This document shows positions 19,181-31,800 of a DNA stretch of 64,000 bases, in pieces. A program made the translations under genes and the position numbers. The notes beneath the pieces are model-generated. The model saw only the letters and a program-made list of their open reading frames with translations. It was not told where the DNA came from and searched no databases. This DNA comes from Astropecten irregularis (taxonomy: Eukaryota > Echinodermata > Asteroidea > Paxillosida > Astropectinidae), in contig OZ020245.1 of the NCBI GenBank assembly GCA_963971285.1, forward strand, positions 17,746,983 to 17,810,982, read 5' to 3'. The first letter of the stretch is position 1; each line of letters begins with the position of its first letter.

Positions 19181-21497
19181 TCACGTAACTCTATCCAAGG
19201 CTCTCTGTTCGTCAAGCTCCTTCCTGATGTTCTGGACTTCCTCCAGGAACTGTCCGTACTCCTCTGGGTCTAGATCCCGGACCACTTGGATTCCCAGGGA
19301 CTGGCAGGAGCCTATGATCTGCTTGCAGACTTCCTGCAGACTCAGATCCTTCAGAGGAGGGTCTGCCTGCTTGATCTTGGCTATCTCGTAGACGTGCTTA
19401 AGAGTGATCTTGCCGAAGATTTGCTTCCCTGAAAAAAAATATATCCAGATTAGGACAATCGATAGAAAAGTTCACTTAAATGAGAGAAGACATAAAAGTG
19501 TATTTGTGCTAAATGTTGAGAGTTACAGTGGAATGGCACTATAATGAACATGCCAGGATGCACAGAAATTGTTTGTTATAGTGGTAGTTTGTTATAGTGA
19601 ACAATGTACAGCAGGCCTATGCATTGCACACAAAAATTGGAAACTAAGAATGAATGATGTTCGGTATAGCCAAATGTTCCGTATAGCGGTGTTCGTTATA
19701 ATAGCGTTCCACTGTACTGAACATCATCCTTGGCTCTCAATGTTTGTGTACCAGACATATCGAAAAATGTTGTTCAAATTGCTATAGCGAACAACCACTA
19801 TAATGGACGACCGCTGTAACAGAAAATTGCTGTGGATCCTGCCATGTTCATTATAAAGGCATTCGAAGTCAAATTTGAAGTCAGGGCTTCAGTATAATGC
19901 TCAACATCATATGGGGGAAAGGCAGCCACATGAATCCATCATGGATGAAAACTTGTCCTTGTCGCTAGTGACCGGTTCAACTCACCTGCCTCGTGTACAC
20001 CTCTGTTCATCCCCGCTGCCTGTTTCAGGAGGTAGGATACTGTTGGAGTCCTAATCTCAATGTCATAGGTTCTATCCGGCTGCAAGTGGGTTTGGTAATG
20101 AAGGAGATTGTAAAAACGGAAAAATGTAAATTTGTGAAAATATCAATAACGTGGCTCGGGCCAAAAAGACAAATCACTATACATGTTACATACATGTACA
20201 TGTGCGTCCAGGAACACCCATACCAGTAATGTTTGTTGACCTGTCCTAATCTACACTCCCAAGATATCTCAGGTTTCAAAAGATGGACGAAAAATGCAGA
20301 CAAAATGTCATAACAGGTCGTTCCTCCAAGTTGTGGCACAGATTGTGATGGTGTCTGTTTCATTCATTAATGTGTACGGTACATCAACTACACATGAACT
20401 ATCCATTTTTTCATTGATGTTCTTAAACTAGGAAAAAGAAAATCAAGCTTCCCCTTAAACTAAGAAAGTATAGAAATCCTAATCAAAAGTTTCAAGGAAG
20501 GATAACAGATGAACAAGTTTACAGATGTAAAATGGACACCATCGCAAACTCTGCTCTATTTTGGTTCTGACGACCACTACAATGCAATGTATCATGTTCA
20601 GTTCAATCCAGTGATGAGTGATAACTACATTTTGGTTCGGCAAAACTCTCCCCCCTACCTAATTGTTCCTGCAACACCTCAGATATAATTCTAGGGCAAT
20701 CTAAGGGTGCATTCGTATAGCTAACATGGGTCAGCCCTTACTGGGAATGGGCGTGTTTTACTGAACAAAACAAGCGAGAGAATGGGGACGAGATTGACTG
20801 GTGTCGACCCGGGGGAGCTAAACGAATGCACCCATTGTGGCACTTACGTTGATGTGGATGTAGCATGGTAAAGGTATGCCTTCTTTGATGTGGCTGGTCT
20901 TTTCATTGAAGTCTTTGCAGAACTGACCGATGGGTATTCCTCTCTGTGTTGGGAAGGAGAGATGGGTCCGAAAATGCATTTTAACAATTAGGAAGAAAAA
21001 ATCAAATGGCAGAATCAAGAGTTGCTATAGTTGTGTGTAATGCAGAGGAAGCCACTTGGAAAGAATTCCACTGATCACCATTACGGAAAAAGGATTATAT
21101 CCTCCAAGAGTTAACTTATTGGATACAAATTATGATGAACTTCAATCTCAGGTGTGGAAAACTTGGGTAGCATATCTGAAAAGTGAGTTTTACAGGGTTT
21201 TTTACCTACAAATTGTACACTTCCAATACACGTGTGCCATTTTGCTCAAAACGCCCTCTGTTGGTTCCATAGAGTTGTGCATAAATAATGGTCATCAGTG
21301 GAATTCTTTCCAGCCACTTTCCCATCCTTGCCTTTAAGACATAACTGCTCCCCCTTACTTACCGAACCCAACACTGGTCCCAGCGGTGGGCCTGGTGTTG
21401 CCCGGCCAGACCTGATGTATGTTCGTATCTTGTTGCCGTGTACAACCTTCTTAACTGTATCTCGTGCTGACTTAACTACACGGGCTGCCTTGGACAT
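19181..21497 (-). CDS. MRPL11: Mitochondrial ribosomal protein L11 (uL11m)
   Basis: Component of the large mitochondrial ribosomal subunit at the GTPase-associated stalk base. Four exons, 21497-21363, 20943-20848, 20079-19986 and 19428-19181, join in phase to about 190 residues, close to the human length of 192. Diagnostic stretches are [14 protein letters not shown] (the proline-rich L11 N-domain loop), [40 protein letters not shown] and [19 protein letters not shown], then [18 protein letters not shown]. It ends [11 protein letters not shown] with TGA at 19183-19181. No damage is seen. Introns carry MITEs; one ends 14 bp from the exon 2 donor. The call is from remembered human sequence and is secure. 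Confidence 0.96.
19528..19860. mobile_element. Foldback element in MRPL11 intron 3
   Basis: CTATAATGAACATGCCAGGA at the left is mirrored by CCTGCCATGTTCATTATAAA at the right. Between them are many GTTATAGTG/CACTATAA words in both orientations. Non-coding. Confidence 0.65.
20705..20833. mobile_element. 129-bp MITE, family D copy 2 (inverted)
   Basis: Same terminal repeats and the same length as 18390-18518, but in reverse orientation. The interior GGTGTCGACCCGGGGGAGC matches the other copy's complement. It ends 14 bp from the MRPL11 exon 2 donor. Confidence 0.88.
21058..21311. mobile_element. 254-bp MITE in MRPL11 intron 1 (unfilled copy)
   Basis: Ends GGAAAGAATTCCACTGAT and ATCAGTGGAATTCTTTCC are exact inverted copies, followed by ACCATTA/TAATGGT. 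The copy at 59896 shares the interior but carries two inserted elements. Confidence 0.85.
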
Positions 21498-22240
21498 TTT
21501 GATATTGCAGAAGTAACTAACGATGGAGCATAGGGACTTATCTAGGTTATCACACAAAAAGGAAGGAAGGAGAAAAATATATATTACATATAGGGTATGC
21601 ATTTATCACAAAATTTATCACAAAACATCATAGGGGCCAGATATATTTATGTACACAGCACAAAGCAGTGCATCATTGGGTGGTAAAGAACTCATCGTGT
21701 GCGAGTCAAGTAGTGGATGCGCCCTTCAATAGGGCGCCCGCTGTTGAAATAACTGATCGACAATAGGCCTACTCAATAGACCTAACGTTAAGTTATGATG
21801 AACTTACAATAGGGCCTTACTTGTCATGCTTGTCAATGCTTTTTTGCACCATGTTTTTGTTTTACAATTACAGCTTAGGTGCGTATGTTGATGATTAAAA
21901 TAAAGGGAATTGTCCATGAACAAGTCAATACCTTTGCTTCTTAACTTAAGTGGGACATGTGGGGGCCAGGGGGGGGGGGGGGGGGAGACTGAGACTCGGC
22001 TCAGCTCGGGAACATTTGCTGAAAGTTGAAACTTTCAATGAAAGTAAAAAATATCATTTTTGAACAGTAGGAGTGACTAGATAGTCTATTGGTTTTTATT
22101 TCCTTCATAGTAATGGGCCCCATCAAGTAGTGCAAACATTAAACAATATAGGCCTACAATCTTTCCGGGAATTCGTTACCTTCTTTACTCAAAGTCAAAC
22201 ACTGGGCAACAGCACGCTACTTCACGCATCCACTCAGGGC

Positions 22241-22251
22241 GCCGCCATCTT
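22241..22251 (-). promoter_or_regulatory. YY1-type motif, candidate MRPL11 promoter
   Basis: The minus strand reads AAGATGGCGGC, the consensus often found at transcription starts of housekeeping genes. It lies about 750 bp upstream of the MRPL11 start codon, in a locally CpG-richer patch. Motif match only. Confidence 0.3.
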
Positions 22252-22964
22252 ACCTTTCTCCTAGCTTGCTCCTCATGGCCGTTGGTGGCGGTATATATTC
22301 ACGATCAAAGAGTTCAAAAACTGAACCTCATCATGCGGTCCAGTGTTTGGTGCAATACTGCAAAATGGTAGTTTGAACCCTCATCTACGCAATTCTGTTC
22401 AATCTTGTCTTTGGTAGCCAATCAATTATTTTGTTTGCCCCAAGAAAAAACAAACGCCCCGAAATGCTCTTTTTCCGGCGACTTAATTGCTACCCGCGAG
22501 CAACAATGTAGGGCCAGCTTTGAAGTCAATTTTCTCAAGTCTCCACAACAGGCTGAAGCAGTGAACCCCCAGGTTGTGATAACCTGTCATAATTACACAT
22601 TATATTAATTGCATGACCCCCAAAATGCATATTTGAAAAACATATCAGGGTACACATTATGATAATACTCGGCGCATTGATTTTTGAGCTAGTAGTGTGC
22701 ATGGTTCACCCCAATAGACGACATTCACTCTCTTCCTTCATGTACTTAGCCGGTCCTACATGATGGTCAAGCATATAGTTCAACACTAGAATCCAAACCA
22801 GCGTCTGATTCTGCCTGCCAAAACGTGAGGCTATCATTCTCTCTTGCTAACTTGCACCAAAACCATTTCCAGGGTCACTGCAATTTGCAAAAGTGCATAG
22901 ATAATCCAATACTTTGATGGGATATCATGTCATGAAAAGATGCTAAACCCATCATGGATTATTT

Positions 22965-23260
22965 GTTAAAGGTTGTTACACGATTGGTAACATACCCAAA
23001 CTGAAATGTTATAAGATTTACGTATAACTTTCAGGGTATGAAGATGATGATGGTGGAAACATACCGTTCAAATATTTCCGTCCGAAATGGTATCCAGAAA
23101 TAGTAAAACAACGACCGAAAACAGTTTTGATCTCGGGGTAAGATCAAAACTCCTGTGACATGATTTGAAAATACCGCGGAGCGTTTTTCACTATTTCTAT
23201 AGTTTCGGATGATGACATGAGCTGAACATTTTACAGGTTTGTTTTTATTCCATGACATAA
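22965..23260. mobile_element. TTAA-type MITE, family A copy 2
   Basis: Starts TTAAAGGTTGTTACACGATT. The interior matches the copy at 53467, including AGGGTATGAAGATG, CCGAAATGGTAT and TTTTGATCTCGGGGTAAGAT. The right end is worn. Confidence 0.7.
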
Positions 23261-23790
23261 AGTCTGAAGCTGTTCTGTCATCTTTTTATTATGCCAACAA
23301 CCAAAAGCATGGCCTTCGGTGACATACAAAACAATAAACAATATATAGCAATTGTGATGCATAATGGATTGGCCTCAACTGCGTATCATCTTAATTTCAC
23401 CAGAAACGTACGCTGTTCGTCACAGAAAATCGTTGAAAAGAAACATATATTTCCACGGCCGCTTAGATTTGTTTTGAGAAGGGAGGGGTGGGAAGTTGAA
23501 CTGGATTTAAAATACAAATGTAATAGATGAATGGATTTCTCAGGTACAAAAAAAAAACAATTTAATAGCATATACGCCTACATGTAGTTAAAAACAACAT
23601 GATGAATTTATTTGGTTCTTGATTGATGTAAAGTTCAATCTCATAAAGAATATGTAAACAGCAAAATAGCCTATAAGGCAGAGAGAAACTCAGTCATAGT
23701 ACATTATACCACAATAGGTCTGGACCCAAATACATGGCTCTGCTTACCACACAATGCAGCGCTCATGATACCCATTCTTCTCTTATATAC

Positions 23791-24036
23791 TGGCCAATTT
23801 CATAGGGCTGCTTAGCACAAAAAAATGCTTAGCACAAAAATGGCTTGCCCAATAAAACAAACCACCATTGAAAATTTGATTTGACATTCATGGTCAGCGA
23901 ACAACAGCCATCACAGAACAATGGTAAGTGATACACAGCACATCGAAATTTGGTTGTTAATCATGTTTTTATTAAGGCAGAAATGTCATGCTGAGCGATT
24001 TTTTTTTTGTGATAAGCAGCTCTATATGAAATTGGC
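23791..24036. mobile_element. MITE, family I copy 1
   Basis: Ends TGGCCAATTTCATAGGGCTG and AGCTCTATATGAAATTGGC are inverted copies with TGCTTAGCACAAAA words inside. Relatives are at 44601-44815 and about 54975-55111. Confidence 0.75.
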
Positions 24037-24190
24037 TTTAGTTTTAGTTGCCGAAAATTGTACAATCGAAGAGTATAAGAGAAAAAAACTTAGCTATGCG
24101 AACTACGCATGTACTGTGCACACCTGAAAATTGACCCTACGCACACAGAATGTTGCTGCTTTCGATCGTAAGCGCTGATTTTACGCTTAC

Positions 24191-24324
24191 TAGACTTGGA
24201 GCCATGTCGTTCGATGTCGCGGTGATCGTCTCGTTATTTTTGAGTGGTTATTTTTGAGTCTCCCAAGAAAGTAGAGCGGTTTTGCGAGAGTTGCGTTACT
24301 TCGATAGACTTGGCTCCAAGTCTA
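24191..24324. mobile_element. Short foldback element
   Basis: TAGACTTGGAGCCA at the left and TGGCTCCAAGTCTA at the right are exact inverted repeats about 105 bp apart. The spacer is CG-rich. No second copy was noticed. Confidence 0.5.
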
Positions 24325-25575
24325 CGCTTAATACGGGTAAGCAAACGACATGTAATTTCTCCAAACTAGCTCGAAAGCCGGATCCGAATTAATGACTATG
24401 GCTGTTGCTAAGACAGACTCGACGCCCAATACAGGGCTTCCATGCAGGTATAAGCTTCATTGCAGACCAAGCCATAACACTTAGCCGTTAAGTCGGCCCG
24501 ACCGGTCATACCTTACGTACAAGATGACTATAGTAAGATACAAAATACTCTTTGTACAAACCAAACAATTCACTTGACTTAACCAACCATAATTACGGTA
24601 CTAAATATACTATAATACAAAGAAACCAATCCCACATCGATTTCCAAATCTTAGCGATGAAGCTTCCATGGCATTTTTATACACATACACGTGAGCATTT
24701 TGGAATAACCTTTACACGTAACGTATGGTTTGGGGCGCCGTGAGTTACACTTCAGAAGAAGACCACCATTGGTGGTCTATCTTATGCGTCTAAAATCGAG
24801 GTATCGTGCAAATTCAAGAACTTATTATTTCCTTCACTAAAAAGAAAAGAAGGAAAGAAAAAATGTTCTACCATACTCCGATTTTAGTAGTGGGCCTACC
24901 AGTTGTTTCGGTCTCATTTCCTACAAACCATTAATTTGTAGACCACAACTGATCCATTATCCGCTCATACGAAACTGTAAAAATAGAAGTTATCAAAACT
25001 TTCAAAAGCCACAAGAACTAAACAAAGGCGTCCCCTTCCGGTCTACAAGCTGAAAAGTGAACACCTGTTCCAGATTCCCGAACACCAACGCAGCAAGCAT
25101 CCGGGATTCACTTCAGTGACTTTTCCGTCAGTTTCCCTCTTACAAGGCCATAACATTGCTAGAATTCAAAACGTCACGATAATGTCCAAGACTGAGAGGT
25201 AAATGTTTTTCATGCCCCTTTCTATGTCTCGGTTTTAGCCCAATTTCGTAAGACTTTGTGCATCCATCTTAAAGTAACATAACATTTTGACTACGGTTTC
25301 AAAGTTGACATTCTGTTTTGAACAAGAAACTTCGATGAACTGGTAGTTCCTATGCATGCCTTCGGGTGGTGAGGGAGAATGACGCCCGAGCCAGGGACTA
25401 ATCCGAGTAATAAAGCATCAAGTGACAGTCACAACTCACAAGAGTGAAATGATGACTGGAAACTAGTTAAAGATGCTTAATAAAAGATGACACTGCATCA
25501 TGCCGAAGGGTGAGATATTTCTTGCAGTCAGCGAAACAATTTCCTTATAATTATTCACCCTTTTGTGTATTGTTC

Positions 25576-25830
25576 TCATTTCCCGCCAACTTCCATCTGC
25601 TTGCTTTCACCGTCTTCCTCAGCTCCGTCCGCCGGTACTTCTTGGTCGGTGCCCTCCTTCCCGTCGCCCGAGCTGGACGGCGCAGTCTTCTCCGGCGTCT
25701 GCTGATCGGCGGTGGCCGAGGCCAACGAGAGTCCGGGCGGTTCGGGCTGCTCCTGGGCCGTTTGCTTGGCGGGGCGAGGGGCTTTAGACACGGGCGGTTT
25801 GGCAAGCTGCGCCTGTACCTGACTCCGGAA
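25576..25830 (-). CDS. AQR: Proposed last exon of AQR (acidic tail)
   Basis: Acceptor TCTTGCAG precedes [14 protein letters not shown]. The open frame runs 84 residues to TGA at 25578-25576 and is rich in Pro, Ala, Glu and Ser, ending [10 protein letters not shown]. Exon 37 (36220-36107) ends in phase 0 and this exon starts in phase 0. Human AQR likewise ends in a disordered Glu/Thr/Pro-rich tail. I found no closer in-phase last exon. If right, the last intron is 10.3 kb and contains two genes on the other strand. The alternative is the final exon of an unrelated minus-strand gene. Confidence 0.6.
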   Translation of the reverse strand, partial: FRSQVQAQLAKPPVSKAPRPAKQTAQEQPEPPGLSLASATADQQTPEKTAPSSSGDGKEGTDQEVPADGAEEDGESKQMEVGGK

Positions 25831-28800
25831 CTGCAAGAGAAACAAGCACACGGGAGAAAACAGAAATCCCTTTTAAGAAAATGGATAAAGCATTGGTGTC
25901 CATGGGTACATGTACCGGTATACGGACAACTAGATGAGTTATGAAATAGTTGTTAGAAGTAAACACTGAAAAGTGAAACATTTACTATCCTAAAAGAACC
26001 ATAAAGGCTCAAGTTCTTCAAGATTTCTTGAACATAAAACTACTTTTCGACATTATGATCGTTGCACAATGAAGAGCCTCATCTTGAATTCACGTATATA
26101 TCCGTATTATTTTAGGGTGAAACTAAACAAATCGTGTTATGATGACTTGATACTGTCAGTAAATTATTGAAATCGCATTCATTTTGAAATCAAGCAAAGC
26201 ATGCAGCAACTCGTGTTTGAGGCCTGATTATTTGTTAACGTGACAATTAATTTGTTCACGTAGTTTTCACGCAGGCTCCAATTCAATTTGTTTGAGCGCA
26301 TTGTGTTGGATTTCATGCTCGCAAAATGCACGTTAAAAAAAATAATCATTATGACTGAATTTCTGTTTTATGACTGAAACATTGCAATTAACAAATACTA
26401 TAAAGCGTTCAGACCGCCAATGTGTTTTATCCCGTACATATACATTGCATGATTATTGAAATATGGCAATAATGGCGCGTGCTGGGAGTTTCATTTTGTG
26501 ACACTTTTCTCCAACTATAGTGTCCCTTAACCACCTCCGTACATTCCATCGTTTGGTAAGCAAGTGATTTCATTTCATCCGTTGGGACTATCCGCAGGAT
26601 CATTTTTATTTTGGTATTAGAACCGCATGGGTTGACACATAGCAAAAGGGGAATTTAACAGGATATTTGTTCAGACTATAGTGACTATTGCGAATGTACA
26701 ATAATTACGCGCTTACAAGAATTGAAATGAAATGATTCATGATCCGGGATCATACTTCAGATAAAATGCCTCTTCCCTATCACAGAACGGTACAACACTA
26801 TAATATAAAGCCATGTTTACCAAGTTACTAGGCAACGTAATTCAAAATGGAGTTTATTACTTGCATTAAAATGGAGTTCTTATCGAGAGAAAAATGGATT
26901 GATAACTTCGTAAAAAAGAGATACACCACTCCAAGGAAGCCTCAGACAATCAAAATTAAGCTAATTAAGGTGAGGATAAAATGCAACGAGTTCATTTTGA
27001 GTAGATACATAATTAACCGTTGTTCGATATTCCCTGGAAAAATATTCAAAATAAAAACAAAACCAAAACCAAAATCAAAACAAGAATACACATTTTAACA
27101 ATTAAAAGCAAAACCACCAACAAAACTAAACAAGAATAAAACCCAACAAATAATGCAAATTATGCTCATCCTTCACCGACGTATAGGCCTATATAAATAA
27201 TAACAATGAAATAAAAATACCGAAACTCATAAAACACAAAATAGGGTCAATTTTATCTCGAGAATCCCGTACTATTGAATCCATGGAGCTACAAAAAAGT
27301 GACGATCCAAGTTGAAATCGCGGATTGGAAAAGTAAATCTTACATTGAATTATATCAACACACATCCATGAGCACAGTGACCGTGCATAGCAATTTCGGC
27401 CATTGTATAACTTAAAGGGATGGTACAGAACTGGTTTTGCGACAAAACTGTTGCTGACAGTGAAACACATTATGTAATCCATCATATAAAATAACTGACA
27501 AACCTGTAGAAGTTTGAGGTCAATCAGTCATCTGGTTCACGAGAAAAAAGTGAAAACCCGTTTACACATTTATGCGTTCATAATAAAACGATTCGAAGCG
27601 ATTTATTCCAATCGCATAGTGTTATTTACTTCTCAACGAATATGGCATTTCAGACAAAAACATTTCATGGAATGCTTTCTCCTCTCTATCATCACCATTA
27701 TACTGTGTAAGTTTCATGTGAATCTGTGGTCTTGAAGTGTATTCTGTCTTACCAATTCTGTACCATCCCTTTAAGGCCAACACAATGAAACATCCTGCAA
27801 CGTTTTCGCCCTGATGTGGTATAACGCCTAAGTTATAAATATAGCATGGTTTCTTGGTTTTCATTCAATCAAAATCTATGACATCAGCCTTTTATTTTCA
27901 TAGCTCGTCGAACCAGAAATCCGGCCGACCTCGAGTCTCGCGCTATTTACACTGATTATCTTGGCATGCATTCCAGTTTTCACGGGAAGTGAACCGAAGA
28001 CAATAAAGATAATTTACTACCCCCAAAAGAAATACCAATAAACGGGACTGAATAGATATGTCCAAAGAATAAGATAAGCGCCTTTAAATTCCGGAATACC
28101 AAAGTGCAGAAATGCACCTGGAGAACACTATAGGCCACGGAGGTAGGAGAACTAGGACAACTTATAGGTTACACAGTGAAATAAAACGACACAGAGTGAC
28201 ATGAACATTATGTAGCAGGCACTTCAGCAGAAATGGCAGCATCAGCAGGAGCAGCACCACCAGTAGCTATAATGCTGATGTGACAATGAAATTTAACAGT
28301 CGATGTTGATGATCAGTTTCTCGTTTCAAAATAATCTAAATACTTTATTCGTCGGTATTGGGGAGTGTGAGCAATGCATTATGTGCATAGGGGATCGGAG
28401 TGCATGCCAGACGTGTCTGTACTGTGCAATGATTCGGTGTGGCCTCGTCGACATGGGTCGTACATAGTACACCCGAATAAATACGTATTGCACAGGTAGA
28501 TGATGCAACGGACGCTGTTACAATATTCATGTGCGCACGAACTATCCGTTCTGTGCCGAATGACTGCATGTCAGCGCGGACGATGAGGATATACTGGTTG
28601 TGCAGTTGATGGTGCAATTTGGGGGGTTTTATCGAAAAGGAGGAAGTTGTGCTGGAAAAATCGTCCATGTTGCAATACTCAGTCAGATAAACACACTGGT
28701 ACACTACCGTACTGGACTGGCAGCATTACTGGAAACTCTATTTTTAGGTCATGACTTGTGTGTATCGATCAATACTCGTGGTGGGCCACTAAGTCTATAC

Positions 28801-31800
28801 ATGCAACTCAGTGACCCCGTGCATAACAACACGATACGTGTGTTCGACAAGATGTCACGCCTATGCTTATTGGTGTATACGCCATTTCTGGTGGGTTTAT
28901 ATTTGCAACTGATTCATCTTGCATACAGCCAGGACAACTGCGATCCAAGGGCAGGACCACCAGGGCATATATGTCATTACGACAGCACCGCAGACAAACT
29001 GATCTGGTCGTCTTGCGTCTCCAAGACCTACGTGAGAATAAAATCTGCAGGTGCTGATCAGTGCGAGCGTGAGTACGATTACTGCCTGTACGGGTGCTTG
29101 GATGAAGGTGTGCTCGTCGATGACTGCGTCTGTCCGGAACCCAATGTATTCACCCCGGTGGATTCCAGCACGGCCTGGTGCTTCGACCCTCCCGGTGACA
29201 ACACCCAGCAGTGCATCTGGTACCGCGAGTGTCTAGACAGGATGCGGCCGTGCGAGGACTCGGACAACGGCTATGCCTTGGCCTACGGAGAGCGCTTCTG
29301 TAACTTGTACAAGGAGAATGTCGAGGACTCGCTCTTCACTCAGGATGCCGTGAACTGGATCGACGGGGTGCGCAAGTGTCTTCAAGTGGCACTGGTCCCG
29401 CTGATTCGGCCTTGGCACTCCCCGACGTGTCGCCAGATCCAGGACGTGGCCTTCGCCTCTCACACGGGATGCTACCTGAGCCCTGCCCCCGACGCACCGG
29501 GCATCTGCAGCCTGGGCTTCAGGGACTGGCTAGCGGTCTTCTGGACCATCAAGGGCAGCTTCATCTCGGCGCCGATACCGTCCCTACGGGGACTCGTGGA
29601 GACCGCGGCGTCCGGGTGCCGATGGAAGTTCGACCTCACGCCCCACCCCGTCCGGTGGCTTCGACTCCAGCTTCGCCTGTTGCTCGGCTACTCGTCGGCC
29701 CCGCGCGCCAAGCGGTCGGCTCTGGGCGTGGGCGACGCCGCCGTGTCCCAAGAGATCGCTGACAGAATCGCGCAGCGGTTGGACTGGGATGGCCGTACTC
29801 TGGACTGGTTCGGCTACGCCCCCGAGCCGATCATGACCACCAACGACGACGACAACACCAAACCGCGATACTTCAACATCCTCATCGTGGACAAACTGAC
29901 CATGGGACTGACCACTGCGCCGGACGCACCACTCATCAACCTGAACCGGACCACGTCGGAGCTGGTCAGCTTGGTGGGGAACGGAACCCTGGACATGCTG
30001 CATCTCAGCAATGGCAACGTGTCGCTGGTCTCCATCACGGAGTGTAACAAGATGGGCTGTGCTGATAAGTCGAGTCCCAACTCTGCCTCATCCCCATGGC
30101 ACATCACCCCAACCACCGTCTTCTTGGTCGCGATAACTGCGAGTGCGACGTTGTTGGCAAGTTTGTGAATGGTATGTTAGCAGACAAAATTGTCCAAATG
30201 TTTTTGGAATCTGTATAAATGCATGGTGTATTGTATTTTCCCGCTCTGTGTTCAAACATGAAGGAGGGCCACGAAGTACTATATGAACTACAAATACATG
30301 TACGGTACTTATTTATGTGATAGTTTAGAAACTTTGGTATTTTCTCCTTGTGTAATATTATTGTACGCTTTCCTATACCACACCTGCCGTAGTTAATATG
30401 CCGCAATTGTTTTTGTACTGCGCCGCGAATATTACCGGTTCCGGACAGCGTTTAGCCTAGAGGAGAATTTGTTTTGAACGTTTTGTGGGATATTATACCA
30501 ACACACAAGGTTTTGTGCAGTGGACAAATATTTTCACAAAGTAAAAAATTCAAATGCTTTGGCCAACGAATGAGTAAAACCTTCACACCAGCTTTAGAAA
30601 TTTGTCTGCATGAGCTGAAATACCAATCAGAAACACGTTAAGACTACACATGTAGTCTGCAAATCAGTTGTCTGGATGAAAGGCCTAGATATTGCGGGAA
30701 ATCCACTGACATTTAGACGTAGCCGTATAGGCTCTGCTTGTCTCTGGAAGCCCGTATCGAATTGGTCTTGACACGGCCAGGTAGCCATGGTCTAAACTTC
30801 ACTGATCTCTGGGGCTAAGTTTCGAAACCTCTCTTAATTTGGTCATACGAGGGCGGTATTCATAACGCCTCTCGTGAACCTTAGCGACTTCGTGATTAAT
30901 TATTAAAACATCATTGTTTTTGTTTAATATAGAATGACTTCCTTAATAATTTCCAAATAGGTCCTCAAGTTCAGTTAGCTTTCAGGCAATTATTTAACTG
31001 CTTTCACGGGGAATCAACTCACACCTGTGTGTGTGACCTCAGTTCCTGACCTTCTCCTAAAGTGATATTTTAGTCTGTATCAATATTGTTCCTATGCCAA
31101 ATATAATGTGTGTATGTGTGTAAATATAGCAATTGTTTTTATAACTGCCCTATATGTTATTGTAATTATGATTCAATATTCCATTGTTCTTTCTTATAGG
31201 CGGTAGCTATACAGTTATAAACTTTGATTTACCTTGATATTTGATAATTATTGGCCATTGAACTTAAAAACAAATATCGACAAAAGGTTGGCCCAAACCT
31301 CTTTATCAGAAATTGAGAATGACGGTCAAAATGCATGACTTCTGGTTAAATGAAAGTAGGGCCTACATGTGACCTATAGTAAAAGTTCCTGGCATCAGAA
31401 TTCTGAAATGTACAGTTTTTGTTACAAAGTTTTCACAGCCTTTATAAATTAGTTTCACCCACCATGTTTCCGTTCCTTTCGGAAACAAAATATGCAGTAC
31501 TGTTGTTCTGTAAAAGCAAGGTGTGGCATTTTGTAAAATTTGTATTCAGGGGTCGATTTCACAAAGCCCTACGATCGATCGTAACTCCAGTGATTAAGTC
31601 CAGTTACGATTAATGTGCATCGTAGGGGCCTATCCTACGTAGGACTGCAATGCATCAAAGGTCCTACGATTCATACGACGAGTTTGGTGAAATCGACCCC
31701 TGTTTATTATTTGAACTGTTGTCTGACACTATTATTATCCGACACTATAGACAGTTGTGTATTTTGTCATTTATTGTACAGTACTTGATCTACGCAATGG

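Larger units (their letters stand above)
21498..25575. other. MRPL11/AQR intergenic region, no gene seen
   Basis: The region between the MRPL11 start and the proposed AQR stop codon. It contains the three repeats and the candidate YY1 site listed next, plus a poly-G run near 21969-21985. The sequence at about 22008-22085 is related to the interior of the element at 12278-12792. Open frames are short and unconvincing. Confidence 0.55.

Noticed and set aside
28600-28851. Upstream extension of the first stanniocalcin-like open frame
   Set aside because: The frame is open to a GTG at 28600, but the ATG at 28852 gives a clear signal peptide. The extension would bury it, so it is probably 5' UTR or intron.
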